A DNA stretch of 64,000 bases from JAVVHH01 sp964613945 (lineage in GTDB: Bacteria > Pseudomonadota > Alphaproteobacteria > Acetobacterales > Acetobacteraceae): NCBI GenBank assembly GCA_964613945.1, contig CAZTJC010000009.1, forward strand, positions 62,001 to 126,000. Reading direction: 5' to 3'. Within the stretch, counting starts at the first letter, position 1; the number at the start of each line of letters is the position of its first letter. Positions 49,720-57,911 of the stretch are shown here, in pieces. The notes under the pieces are model-generated. The model did not search any database and was not told where the DNA came from. It saw only the letters and a list, made by a program, of their open reading frames with translations. The position numbers and the translations under genes were made by a program.

Positions 49720-51059
49720 CGTGCACGCCCCTTGACGCGCGACTTGCGAATAAGCCCTTCATACTGGTGTGCCAGCAACTGCGACTGGATCTGAGTAACC
49801 GTGTCCATCGTCACCGACACGATGATCATCAGGCTTGTGCCACCGAAGTAGAACGGCACCGAGTAACGACTGATCAGGACTTCAGGCAGGAGACAAACTG
49901 CGCAAAGATACAGCGCACCGATCGTCGTCAGCCGAGCAAGAATTGTATCGAAATACTGTGCAGTGTTGGATCCCGGGCGAACCCCGGGGATGAAGCCGCC
50001 ATACTTCTTCAAGTTGTCGGCCGTTTCCTCAGGATTGAACACGACCGCCGTATAGAAATACGAGAAGAAGATGATCATAGCCGCGTAAACGATGAGATAG
50101 GCCGGCTGACCATGAGCCAGTTGCTGACCGATCCATGCCAGCCAACCGTTCGGGCTCTGCTGAGAAAACCCCGCGATCGTCGCTGGCACTAACAGGATCG
50201 AACTTGCGAAGATCGGCGGGATAACGCCGGCGGTATTGACCTTAAGCGGCATGTGCGTCGAATCGCCGCCAAACATCCGCTGGCCTACCTGGCGCTTCGG
50301 ATACTGAATCACGACCCGGCGCTGGGCTCGCTCCATGAACACCACGAACGCCACGACCAAGACCGCCAATGCCATGAACACGACGATGAACACCGGGGAC
50401 AGTGCGCCTGTGCGGCCAAGTTCAAGCAGGTTGACCAATGCATGAGGCAGGTTCGCGACGATGCCGGCGAAGATGATGAGGCTGGTGCCGTTGCCGATGC
50501 CGCGCGAGGTGATCTGCTCACCGATCCACATCAGGAACATGGTGCCGCCGACCAAGGTGATGACGCACGACAGCCGAAAGAACAGCCCCGGATCGATGAC
50601 GGCAGAGCCGAATTGGCCGCGCATGCTCTCCAGGCCAACCGCAATTCCGTAGGACTGAACCAGGGCGATCAACACGGTCAGATACCGCGTATACTGGTTC
50701 ATCTTCTTCCGGCCGCTCTCGCCCTCTTTCTTGAGGGACTCGAGTTGCGGAATGGCCGCCGACATCAGCTGAACGATGATGCTCGCCGAGATGTAGGGCA
50801 TGATGTTGAGCGCGAAAACAGTCATGCGGCCAAGCGCGCCGCCGCTGAACATGTCAAACATGCCCAGGATTCCGCCACCGTGCTGCGACAGGAGCTCACC
50901 CATCACGGAGGCATCGACTCCTGGAACAGGGATGTAGGTGCCCAGCCGGTACACCAATAGCGCACCCAGAGTGAACCAGATGCGCTTCTTGAGTTCAGTC
51001 GCCTTGGATAACGAGCCTAGGCTGAGGTTCGACGCAAGCTGCTCGGCCGTCGAGGCCAT
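49716..51059 (-). CDS. secY: Preprotein translocase subunit SecY
   Basis: A 447-residue SecY with ten predicted membrane helices. Conserved parts include LGSLSKATELKKRIWFTLGALLVYRLGTYIPVPG, the plug and gate segment after it, QRRVVIQYPKRQVG in the cytoplasmic C4-C5 region, and FNPEETADNLKKYGGFIPGVRPG in the ribosome-contact loop. AAGGGG seven bases upstream supports ATG 51059; ATG 51065 would leave no spacing. Last gene of the spc segment. Confidence 0.96.
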   Translation of the reverse strand: MASTAEQLASNLSLGSLSKATELKKRIWFTLGALLVYRLGTYIPVPGVDASVMGELLSQHGGGILGMFDMFSGGALGRMTVFALNIMPYISASIIVQLMSAAIPQLESLKKEGESGRKKMNQYTRYLTVLIALVQSYGIAVGLESMRGQFGSAVIDPGLFFRLSCVITLVGGTMFLMWIGEQITSRGIGNGTSLIIFAGIVANLPHALVNLLELGRTGALSPVFIVVFMALAVLVVAFVVFMERAQRRVVIQYPKRQVGQRMFGGDSTHMPLKVNTAGVIPPIFASSILLVPATIAGFSQQSPNGWLAWIGQQLAHGQPAYLIVYAAMIIFFSYFYTAVVFNPEETADNLKKYGGFIPGVRPGSNTAQYFDTILARLTTIGALYLCAVCLLPEVLISRYSVPFYFGGTSLMIIVSVTMDTVTQIQSQLLAHQYEGLIRKSRVKGRAR

Positions 51060-51076
51060 GGGCATTCCCCTTTATT

Positions 51077-51099
51077 GACCAGTCGGCGGCGAACTGGCC
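51077..51099 (-). repeat. Hairpin upstream of secY
   Basis: GGCCAGT and ACTGGTC can pair (seven pairs, one G-T) around a 9-base loop on the minus strand, within the 106-base rplO-secY gap and just before the secY ribosome-binding site. No U-tract. It could tune secY expression relative to the ribosomal genes; weak evidence. Confidence 0.35.
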
Positions 51100-51165
51100 C
51101 GTTTGTCGGCCAGAACCCGGCCAGCACGTCACCCTGATGTGGCGACGCGCGGCCGGGGGCAACAA

Positions 51166-51675
51166 TTATGCGTTGGGCTGGACCGCGTCGTCCGTCGTCG
51201 CACCCTTGGCGGCAACGGTCGTGGTGACAGTGCCACCAGCCTGTTCGATCATGGCGATCGCCGCTGCAGACGCACCCGACACGGTGACGCGAACAGCCTG
51301 CGAGATCTCGCCCTTAGCCAACAAACGGACACCGACGCGCTTGCCGGTCACCCGCACCAAGCCAGCACCCTCAAGCGCCGCTTCAGTAATGGCCTCGTTG
51401 GCGTCCAGCTTGCCGGCCTGCACTGCCGCAGAGATGGTGCCGACGTTAATGGGCGCATACTCGACGCGGAAGATGTTGGTGAAGCCACGCTTGGGAAGAC
51501 GACGGTAAATCGGAAGCTGTCCGCCTTCGAAGCCGTTGAGCGAAACGCCCTCGCGAGCCTTCTGCCCCTTGACGCCCTTACCGGAAGTTTTGCCCTTGCC
51601 GGAGCCGATGCCGCGGCCAAGACGCTTGGACTTGAGATGTGCCCCAGCGTTATCGCGGATTTCGTTCAGCTTCAC
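51166..51675 (-). CDS. rplO: 50S ribosomal protein L15
   Basis: A 169-residue uL15: MKLNEIRDNAGAHLKSKRLGRGIGSGKGKTSGKGVKGQKAR region with the Gly/Lys-rich rRNA-binding extension. Start GTG 51675 overlaps the rpmD stop as GTGA. A short Ala/Thr tail (TTTVAAKGATTDDAVQ) exceeds the usual end. Confidence 0.96.
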   Translation of the reverse strand: MKLNEIRDNAGAHLKSKRLGRGIGSGKGKTSGKGVKGQKAREGVSLNGFEGGQLPIYRRLPKRGFTNIFRVEYAPINVGTISAAVQAGKLDANEAITEAALEGAGLVRVTGKRVGVRLLAKGEISQAVRVTVSGASAAAIAMIEQAGGTVTTTVAAKGATTDDAVQPNA

Positions 51676-51872
51676 TTCACGTCCTCCCAAACAATCAGGT
51701 GCTTAACCCGATCGATCATCCCCCGAACCGAAGGCGTATCCTCCAGCTCACGGGAACGACGGAGCTTACCCAGGCCAAGCCCGGCCAGCGTCCCGATCTG
51801 ATCCTTGTTCCGGCCAAGACCGGAACGGATCTGGGTCACCCGAACGGTGCCCTTGCTCGGCGTATCAGACAT
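51672..51872 (-). CDS. rpmD: 50S ribosomal protein L30
   Basis: A 66-residue uL30: VRVTQIRSGLGRNKDQIGTLAGLGLGKLRRSRELEDTPSVRGMI region is diagnostic. It overlaps rpsE by 8 bases (ATGTCTGA) and rplO by 4, so all three are translationally coupled. Confidence 0.95.
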   Translation of the reverse strand: MSDTPSKGTVRVTQIRSGLGRNKDQIGTLAGLGLGKLRRSRELEDTPSVRGMIDRVKHLIVWEDVK

Positions 51873-52470
51873 CGGCGCCACCCTCGAGCGATGCATCCGC
51901 AGCGGCGCCATCGCGCTTACCGAGAATGTCAGAGACCTTCTTGCCACGACGCGCCGCGACGGCTCGCGGGCTGCCACAGCGGGTAAGCGCAGCGAACGTC
52001 GCCTTGACCATGTTGTGCGGGTTGCGGCTGCCGAGCGACTTAGCAACCACGTCGTTGATCCCCAACGTCTCGAACACCGCACGCATCGGGCCGCCGGCGA
52101 TGATGCCGGTGCCGGCTGCGGCCGAACGGAGCACCACGTGACCGGCGCCGAACTCACCCTCGACGTCATGATGAAGGGTTCGACCCTCTTTCATCGGAAC
52201 CCGGATGAGACCACGCTTGGCCCGCTCGGTCGCCTTACGGATAGCCTCCGGCACCTCACGCGCCTTCCCCGCGCCATAGCCGACACGACCCTTCTGGTCG
52301 CCAACCACCACCAGCGCGGCGAAAGCGAACCGACGGCCGCCTTTGACTACTTTCGCGACGCGGTTGATCGTTACCAGCTTGTCGATGAGCTCGTCACCGC
52401 CTTCGCTCCGGTCGCTGTTGCGATCCCGGTCGCGGCCGCCGCGGCCGCCTTCCCGTGCTTCACGTGCCAT
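51865..52470 (-). CDS. rpsE: 30S ribosomal protein S5
   Basis: A 201-residue uS5 with an Arg/Gly/Asp-rich N-terminal extension typical of alphaproteobacteria, the double-stranded-RNA-binding part (LIDKLVTINRVAKVVKGGRRFAF) and the conserved GTGIIAGGPMRAVFETLGI. Involved in decoding fidelity and mRNA helicase activity of the ribosome. Confidence 0.96.
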   Translation of the reverse strand: MAREAREGGRGGRDRDRNSDRSEGGDELIDKLVTINRVAKVVKGGRRFAFAALVVVGDQKGRVGYGAGKAREVPEAIRKATERAKRGLIRVPMKEGRTLHHDVEGEFGAGHVVLRSAAAGTGIIAGGPMRAVFETLGINDVVAKSLGSRNPHNMVKATFAALTRCGSPRAVAARRGKKVSDILGKRDGAAADASLEGGADV

Positions 52471-52482
52471 TGCTAATTATCC

Positions 52483-52845
52483 CTAGAACGCCAGCCCGCC
52501 CTCGCGGGCGGCCTCGGCCAGCGCCTTGACGCGACCATGGTACAAATATGAGCCGCGATCGAACACGACCTGCGTAACGCCGGCGGCCAAGGCCCGCTCG
52601 GCAACGAGCTTGCCGACCGCTTCCGCCGCTGACTTGTTCGACCCGGTCGCACCCTCGGTCTTGAGCGACTTGTCCAGGCTCGAAGCCGCGGCCAGGGTCT
52701 TGCCCTGGGCATCATCGATGATTTGGGCATACATGTGCTTGCCCGACCGGAACACCGACAGACGCGGACGTCCGCCCGACTTCTGACGGAGCTGGTAGCG
52801 GAGGCGCTCGCGCCGACGCTGCTGCAGATTTTGAACCGCGCTCAT
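52483..52845 (-). CDS. rplR: 50S ribosomal protein L18
   Basis: A 120-residue uL18 that binds 5S rRNA: RRRERLRYQLRQKSGGRPRLSVFRSGKHMYAQIIDDAQG region and FDRGSYLYHGRVKALAEAAREGGLAF at the end. The N-terminus at ATG 52845 fits the family; one base after the rplF stop. Confidence 0.96.
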   Translation of the reverse strand: MSAVQNLQQRRRERLRYQLRQKSGGRPRLSVFRSGKHMYAQIIDDAQGKTLAAASSLDKSLKTEGATGSNKSAAEAVGKLVAERALAAGVTQVVFDRGSYLYHGRVKALAEAAREGGLAF

Positions 52846-52846
52846 C

Positions 52847-53380
52847 TTACTTCTTCTTGCCTTCCTTGCGCCGGATCTGCTCGTTGTCGTAGCGAACACC
52901 CTTGCCCTTGTAAGGCTCGGGCGGACGGAACCCGCGGATCTCGGCCGCGACCTGGCCCACTTGCCGCTTGTCGGTGCCCGTGACCGTGATAGCGGTCGGG
53001 CGCGGCGTGGTGATGGTGATGCCTTCCGGCACCGGATAGACGACGTCGTGCGAGAAGCCCAGGTTAATGACCAAATTCTTGCCCTGGACCGAAGCGCGGT
53101 AACCCGTGCCCTGGATTTCCATCGTCTTGGCGAAACCGTCGGAAACGCCCTTGACCATGCTCGCCACGAGAGCCCGGGTGGTGCCCCACATCATGCGAGA
53201 TGGAGAGTCATTCCGACGCGGCGCCATCGACACCTCGTTGTTCTCGACCTTGGCTTCGACGTTGTCCGACAGAGGCAGCGTCAGCGTGCCGAGCTTGCCT
53301 TTGGCGGACAGGATGCCGTTGATGATCTCGACCGAAACGCCCGACGGGACGGCGACCGGATATTTGCCTACGCGTGACAT
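52847..53380 (-). CDS. rplF: 50S ribosomal protein L6
   Basis: A 177-residue uL6 near the factor-binding site: MSRVGKYPVAVPSGVSVEI, LVASMVKGVSDGFAKTMEIQGTGYRA region, and the conserved end FRPPEPYKGKGVRYDNEQIRRKEGKKK region. Confidence 0.96.
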   Translation of the reverse strand: MSRVGKYPVAVPSGVSVEIINGILSAKGKLGTLTLPLSDNVEAKVENNEVSMAPRRNDSPSRMMWGTTRALVASMVKGVSDGFAKTMEIQGTGYRASVQGKNLVINLGFSHDVVYPVPEGITITTPRPTAITVTGTDKRQVGQVAAEIRGFRPPEPYKGKGVRYDNEQIRRKEGKKK

Positions 53381-53394
53381 GGTGCCCTCCTCGC

Positions 53395-53793
53395 CTAAAA
53401 CACTCGGAACAAGACTTCGCCGCCGACATTGGCAGCGCGAGCCTCACCATCGGACAGCACACCGCGTGGCGTCGACAGGATCGACACGCCGAGACCGGCA
53501 TACACGCGCGGGAGATCGGCGATGGCGGAGTAAACGCGGCGGCCGGGCTTGCTGACGCGGGTGATCTCTTTGATCACCGGCTCGCCTTCATTGTACTTCA
53601 ACTCGATACGGAGCTGGTTGACACCGGGGCGAAGTGTCTCGGCCGTGTAGCCACGGATATAGCCTTCACGCTTGAGCGCCTCGAGCGCGTTGGCGCGCAG
53701 CTTGCTGGCCGGAGCCACGCAGCTCGAGTGACGGCTACGCTGAGCGTTGCGAATGCGGGTGATCATGTCACCCAGTCCATCGGTCATCGACAT
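53395..53793 (-). CDS. rpsH: 30S ribosomal protein S8
   Basis: A 132-residue uS8 of the central domain: MSMTDGLGDMITRIRNAQRSRH and the C-terminal LGVSILSTPRGVLSDGEARAANVGGEVLFRVF region with the STPRGV loop that binds helix 21 of 16S rRNA. In other bacteria S8 represses the spc genes. Confidence 0.96.
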   Translation of the reverse strand: MSMTDGLGDMITRIRNAQRSRHSSCVAPASKLRANALEALKREGYIRGYTAETLRPGVNQLRIELKYNEGEPVIKEITRVSKPGRRVYSAIADLPRVYAGLGVSILSTPRGVLSDGEARAANVGGEVLFRVF

Positions 53794-53805
53794 TCGTGGC
53801 GCTCC

Positions 53806-54111
53806 TTACCAGCTCGCCTTGACCATACCGGGCAACTGCCCGGAGCTGGCCAGCTGGCGCAGCATCAGCCGCGACAACTTGAATTTACGGTAATTGCCGC
53901 GCGACCGACCAGTCAGGGCGCAAAGTAGACGAACGCGGACGGCGGCACCATTGCGGGGCAGCTGGGCCAGCTTGATGGTCGCTTCGAAACGCTCTTCGAC
54001 CGGAATGGTGCGGTCCATGACCTGAGCCTTCAGCTCCGCCCGCTTGGCTTTGTCGCGGGTCGCCATGTATTGCCGCTTGTCGTTGCGGTTGACAGATGAA
54101 GTCTTGGCCAT
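53806..54111 (-). CDS. rpsN: 30S ribosomal protein S14
   Basis: A 101-residue uS14 of the long, zinc-free type (no CxxC pairs). AKTSSVNRNDKRQ at the start and LCALTGRSRGNYRKFKLSR at the end are family marks. 61 bases after rplE, the widest gap inside the first part of spc. Confidence 0.96.
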   Translation of the reverse strand: MAKTSSVNRNDKRQYMATRDKAKRAELKAQVMDRTIPVEERFEATIKLAQLPRNGAAVRVRLLCALTGRSRGNYRKFKLSRLMLRQLASSGQLPGMVKASW

Positions 54112-54172
54112 CGTAGTTTCTTACTCCTTGGAACCTGCCGGAAGCGACGTTCGGGCGGTTTTCCGTTAAGCC

Positions 54173-54733
54173 TTAAGCAGCGAAGGGAACGTCGAAAGCC
54201 TTGAGCAATGCCTTGGCTTCGTCATTCGTCTGCGCCGTCGTGACAAAGATGATGTCCATCCCACGGATGTCGGTCACCTTGTCATACTCGATCTCTGGGA
54301 AGATGATCTGCTCTTTAACGCCCATGGCGAAATTGCCACGGCCGTCGAAGCCCTTGCCGTTCGGGATACCACGGAAGTCGCGGACTCGCGGCAAGGCGAT
54401 CGTCACCAGACGGTCAAGGAACTCATACATGCGTGCGCGGCGCAGGGTGACCTTACAGCCGATCGCTAGACCTTCGCGGATCTTGAACCCGGCGATCGCC
54501 TTCTTGGCGATCGTCTTTACCGGCTTCTGACCGGCGATGAGCGTGAGCTCGGCGACGGCAGCATCCAGCTTCTTCTGATCGCCGGCAGCCTCGCCGACGC
54601 CCATGTTCAGCACGATCTTCTCCAGCTTCGGCACCTGCATGACGTTGCTGTAAGCGAACTGCTCGCGCAGCTTGGCGCGGATCTCGTCACGGTAGCGCTG
54701 CTGCATCCGTGGCAGCTGTTTAGTGTCGCTCAT
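54173..54733 (-). CDS. rplE: 50S ribosomal protein L5
   Basis: A 186-residue uL5 of the 5S particle: VPKLEKIVLNMGVGEAAGDQKKLDAAVAEL, AGQKPVKTIAKKAIAGFKIREG region and the end DIIFVTTAQTNDEAKALLKAFDVPF. Confidence 0.96.
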   Translation of the reverse strand: MSDTKQLPRMQQRYRDEIRAKLREQFAYSNVMQVPKLEKIVLNMGVGEAAGDQKKLDAAVAELTLIAGQKPVKTIAKKAIAGFKIREGLAIGCKVTLRRARMYEFLDRLVTIALPRVRDFRGIPNGKGFDGRGNFAMGVKEQIIFPEIEYDKVTDIRGMDIIFVTTAQTNDEAKALLKAFDVPFAA

Positions 54734-54737
54734 CTGC

Positions 54738-55058
54738 TTAACCCTCGATCACGTCGCCGGAGGACCGGCTCACGCGAACCTTGCGACCGTCATCCAACAC
54801 CCGAAACCCGACCTTGGTCGGCTTGTCGGTCTTGGGGTCGATCAAAGCGATATTCGAGAGGTGGATGGTTGCCTCCTTCTCGATGATACCGCCGGGCTGC
54901 CCCATGCCAGACGCCTTGGTGTGGCGCTTGGCAATGTTGACGCCCTGCACCACAGCGCGATTATCCTTCGGCATCATAGTGAGAACCTCACCGCGCTTGC
55001 CCTTGTCGGCGCCGGTCATGACCATGACCCGGTCACCCTTCTTGATGCGAGCGGCCAT
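54738..55058 (-). CDS. rplX: 50S ribosomal protein L24
   Basis: A 106-residue uL24 with an N-terminal KOW motif (IKKGDRVMVMTGADKGKRGEVL) and GVNIAKRHTKASGMGQPGGIIEKEATIHLSNIAL region. It initiates large-subunit assembly. Its ATG overlaps the rplN stop by one base (TAATG). Confidence 0.96.
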   Translation of the reverse strand: MAARIKKGDRVMVMTGADKGKRGEVLTMMPKDNRAVVQGVNIAKRHTKASGMGQPGGIIEKEATIHLSNIALIDPKTDKPTKVGFRVLDDGRKVRVSRSSGDVIEG

Positions 55059-55426
55059 TATAGGACCTCCGGCGCCAAGGAGATGATCTTCATGAACTTT
55101 TTGCCGCGGAGTTCGCGCACCACTGGTCCGAAGATACGGGTGCCGATAGGCTCAAGCTGCTTGTTGATCAGCACGGCCGCGTTGCGGTCGAAGCGGATGG
55201 CGCTGCCATCAGCACGACGCACCGGGAACGAAGTCCGTACGATGACGGCCTGATGGACGTCCCCTTTTTTCACCTTGCCGCGGGGAATGGCTTCCTTGAT
55301 GGAGACGACGATCACGTCACCTACCGACGCGGTCCGGCGCTTGGAGCCGCCAAGCACTTTGATGCACTGGACGCGACGGGCGCCGGAGTTATCGGCGACC
55401 TCGAGATTGGATTCGACCTGGATCAT
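55058..55426 (-). CDS. rplN: 50S ribosomal protein L14
   Basis: A 122-residue uL14, almost invariant: MIQVESNLEVADNSGARRVQCIKVLGGSKRR, IGTRIFGPVVRELRGKKFMKIISLAPEVL regions. It contributes to the interface with S12 and the silencing factor RsfS site. Confidence 0.97.
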   Translation of the reverse strand: MIQVESNLEVADNSGARRVQCIKVLGGSKRRTASVGDVIVVSIKEAIPRGKVKKGDVHQAVIVRTSFPVRRADGSAIRFDRNAAVLINKQLEPIGTRIFGPVVRELRGKKFMKIISLAPEVL

Positions 55427-55439
55427 GGCTCAGTGCTCC

Positions 55440-55889
55440 TCAGGCCGAAGGCTGTTCGGCGGCATCGGCATCCGGCACGATCTCGGCGAGCTCGATCGGC
55501 TTGCCGGCGTCGTCCAGAACGGCCTCGCCCTTCTCGTCGAGCTTGACGGCGTGGGTCTCCTCGCGGACGACCTCGCCTGTCTCGTCGACGATAGCGGCAC
55601 CGGTCTCGTCGTGTGCGGCCGGCGCGGTGAAGCCGCGCGGACGTGCCACGGGAATGCCATTACGCTCGATCAACAGCCAAGACTTGCGCTTGCTGATCGG
55701 ACGGCATTCCTCGATGCGAACGACGTCGCCATCGGTGCACATGTTGGTATCGTCATGTGCGGCATACTTCTTGGACCGCCGAATGAACTTCTTATACAGC
55801 GGATGCATAATACGGCGTTCGACGATGACAGTGATGGTCTTGTCCATCTTGTCACTCGTCACACGGCCGGTAAGGACGCGCCTCGGCAT
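55440..55889 (-). CDS. rpsQ: 30S ribosomal protein S17 with repeat-bearing C-terminal extension
   Basis: A 149-residue uS17; the family is usually 80-90 residues. Residues 1-78 are a normal OB-fold S17 (MPRRVLTGRVTSDKMDKTIT, RRSKKYAAHDDTNMCTDGDVVRIEECRPISKRKSW regions). Residues about 79-149 are an acidic tail. Within it five 8-residue units follow in register from 94 to 133: DETGAAIV, DETGEVVR, EETHAVKL, DEKGEAVL, DDAGKPIE. The pattern is acidic-acidic-x-Gly/His-x-x-hydrophobic. Reading frame and stop are clean, and codon use is like the rest of the operon, so it is not a frameshift. The role of the tail is unknown. Confidence 0.93.
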   Translation of the reverse strand: MPRRVLTGRVTSDKMDKTITVIVERRIMHPLYKKFIRRSKKYAAHDDTNMCTDGDVVRIEECRPISKRKSWLLIERNGIPVARPRGFTAPAAHDETGAAIVDETGEVVREETHAVKLDEKGEAVLDDAGKPIELAEIVPDADAAEQPSA

Positions 55890-55902
55890 CGTCCGTCTCC
55901 CT

Positions 55903-56112
55903 CTACTTGGTCAAGGCGGAGCGCTTCTGCTCCGCCATGATGGTCTTCACACGCGCGATATCGCGCCGAACTGCACGCACTCGGCCGACGCCCTCGAGCT
56001 GGCCGGTAGCCCGCTGGAAGCGCAGGTTGAACTGCTCCTTGCGGAGGTCCAGCAACATCTGCGGCAGCGTATCCGCGCCCTTGGCGCGGAGATCGGTTGG
56101 CTTGGTCATCAA
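55903..56112 (-). CDS. rpmC: 50S ribosomal protein L29
   Basis: A 69-residue uL29, two helices at the tunnel exit: MTKPTDLRAKGADTLPQMLLDLRKEQFNLRFQRATGQLEG region, then RAVRRDIARVKTIMAEQ. The ATG overlaps the rplP stop as ATGA. Confidence 0.96.
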   Translation of the reverse strand: MMTKPTDLRAKGADTLPQMLLDLRKEQFNLRFQRATGQLEGVGRVRAVRRDIARVKTIMAEQKRSALTK

Positions 56113-56525
56113 GCGTCTCCAATCCGGGTGACGAACTTAGTTCGGATTGGCAGTTTGGCTGCACCCAACGCCAAAGCTTCCTTGGCGATCTCGGCGCCCA
56201 CGCCGTCGATCTCGAACATGATACGGCCAGGCTTGACCCGGCACACCCAGAACTCCGGCGAACCCTTGCCAGAGCCCATGCGCACTTCAGCAGGCTTGGT
56301 CGAAACGGGAACGTCCGGATAGATACGGATCCACACGCGACCGGCACGCCGCATTGACCTTGTGATCGCGCGGCGAGCCGCCTCGATCTGCCGCGCCGTG
56401 ACGCGCTCCGGCTCCAACGCCTTCAGGCCGAACGCGCCGAAGTCCAGATTGGTGCCGCCTTTGGCCAGGCCGTGGATACGACCTTTGTGAGCCTTGCGGT
56501 ACTTAGTCCGCTTGGGGGATAGCAT
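56109..56525 (-). CDS. rplP: 50S ribosomal protein L16
   Basis: A 138-residue uL16: MLSPKRTKYRKAHKGRIHGLAKGG, ARRAITRSMRRAGRVWIRIYPDVPVSTKPAEVRMGSGKGSPEFW region. It shapes the A-site tRNA pocket. Thirteen bases after rpsC. Confidence 0.97.
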   Translation of the reverse strand: MLSPKRTKYRKAHKGRIHGLAKGGTNLDFGAFGLKALEPERVTARQIEAARRAITRSMRRAGRVWIRIYPDVPVSTKPAEVRMGSGKGSPEFWVCRVKPGRIMFEIDGVGAEIAKEALALGAAKLPIRTKFVTRIGDA

Positions 56526-56538
56526 TGCTCAAATCCTC

Positions 56539-57216
56539 TTAGCGCTGCGGCGCTTGTTCAGCAGCACGACGATCCTGTGCCAGCGGATCGTGTCCGAGAA
56601 CTTCACCCTTGAAGATCCAGACCTTCACGCCGCACGTGCCATACGTCGTCTTTGCCGTGGCAACGCCGAAGTCGATATCAGCCCGGAGCGTATGCAACGG
56701 CACCCGGCCCTCACGATACCATTCAACCCGGGCGATTTCCGCGCCGCCAAGACGACCGGAGCAGTTGATCCGGATGCCCTGCGCGCCAAGGCGCATCGCG
56801 GACTGCACCGCACGCTTCATGGCGCGACGGAACGCCACGCGACGCTCGAGCTGCTGAGCGATGTTCTCGGCCACCAACTGCGCATCGATCTCGGGCTTAC
56901 GGATTTCGACGATGTTCAGGCTGACTTCAGCCTTCGCCATCTTGGCTAGATCCTTGCGAAGGACCTCGATGTCCTGGCCCTTCTTGCCGATGACCACGCC
57001 GGGACGGGCGGCATAGATCGTCACGCGTGGCTTCTTGGCCGGACGCTCGATCACCACGCGCGAAACACCGGCGCCAGCCAGCTTGCGACGCAGATGCTCG
57101 CGCAGTTTGATGTCCTCAAGCAGCAGCTTCGAGTAGTCGCGGCCAGCATACCAGCGGCTGTCCCACGTACGGTTGATCCCGAGGCGGAGGCCGATCGGAT
57201 TGACTTTGTGACCCAT
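56539..57216 (-). CDS. rpsC: 30S ribosomal protein S3
   Basis: A 225-residue uS3 with a KH domain (GXXG in VVIGKKGQDIEVLRKDLAKM) and the mRNA-entry region. MGHKVNPIGLRLGINRTWDSRWYAG is the standard start. C-terminal tail DPLAQDRRAAEQAPQR. Confidence 0.97.
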   Translation of the reverse strand: MGHKVNPIGLRLGINRTWDSRWYAGRDYSKLLLEDIKLREHLRRKLAGAGVSRVVIERPAKKPRVTIYAARPGVVIGKKGQDIEVLRKDLAKMAKAEVSLNIVEIRKPEIDAQLVAENIAQQLERRVAFRRAMKRAVQSAMRLGAQGIRINCSGRLGGAEIARVEWYREGRVPLHTLRADIDFGVATAKTTYGTCGVKVWIFKGEVLGHDPLAQDRRAAEQAPQR

Positions 57217-57219
57217 GTC

Positions 57220-57630
57220 TTACGCCGCCTTCTCTTCAGAGCCGCTCTGCGTATTCGCCTGAGCCTGCTCGACGACCACGATGCGCAAATGACTGAACCA
57301 TTTCTCGATCCGCGACGCCCGGCCACGACCACGAGCATGGAAGCGACGCATCACGATCGACTTACCGACTTCAGCCTTGCTGACAACCAGACGATCGACA
57401 TCGAGCTGATGATTGTTCTCGGCGTTGGCGATCGCGCTCTCGAGCGTCTTGCGCACTTGCAGCGCAATACGACGCTTGCTGAACGTGAGATCGGCCACAG
57501 CCTTGCTGACCGGCTTGTTGCGGATCAGCCCGGCAACGACGTTGAGCTTCTGAGGGCTGATCCGCACGTTGCGCAGAACCGCCATGGCTTCGGTCTCGCC
57601 GAGAGCGCGGGGAGTTTTTGGCTTGCTCAT
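57220..57630 (-). CDS. rplV: 50S ribosomal protein L22
   Basis: A 136-residue uL22: VRISPQKLNVVAGLIRNKPVSKAVADLTFSKRRIALQVRKTLESAIANAENNH region and the tunnel-lining hairpin RFHARGRGRASRIEKWFSHLRIVV. N-terminal 15-residue extension MSKPKTPRALGETEA and a C-terminal tail. Three bases before rpsC. Confidence 0.96.
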   Translation of the reverse strand: MSKPKTPRALGETEAMAVLRNVRISPQKLNVVAGLIRNKPVSKAVADLTFSKRRIALQVRKTLESAIANAENNHQLDVDRLVVSKAEVGKSIVMRRFHARGRGRASRIEKWFSHLRIVVVEQAQANTQSGSEEKAA

Positions 57631-57631
57631 A

Positions 57632-57910
57632 TTAGCCCCGCTTCGACTTCTTATCGGCCGTATGGCCGGTGAAGGTCCGCGTCGGCGAAAACTCGCCGAA
57701 CTTGTGGCCCACCATGTTCTCGTTCACCTGTACGGGCAGGAACTTGTGGCCGTTATAGACGCCAAAAGTAAGCCCGACGAACTGCGGCAAGATGGTCGAA
57801 CGGCGCGACCAGATCTTGATGACCTCGTTGCGGCCGGAGTTGCGCACGGCCTCGGCCTTGCCCAGCATGTACCCGTCGACGAACGGGCCTTTCCATACGG
57901 AACGCGCCAT
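57632..57910 (-). CDS. rpsS: 30S ribosomal protein S19
   Basis: A 92-residue uS19 of the head: MARSVWKGPFVDGYMLGKAE, KIWSRRSTILPQFVGLTFGVYNGHKFLPV and NMVGHKFGEFSPTRTFTGH. One base from each neighbour. Confidence 0.97.
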   Translation of the reverse strand: MARSVWKGPFVDGYMLGKAEAVRNSGRNEVIKIWSRRSTILPQFVGLTFGVYNGHKFLPVQVNENMVGHKFGEFSPTRTFTGHTADKKSKRG

Positions 57911-57911
57911 A

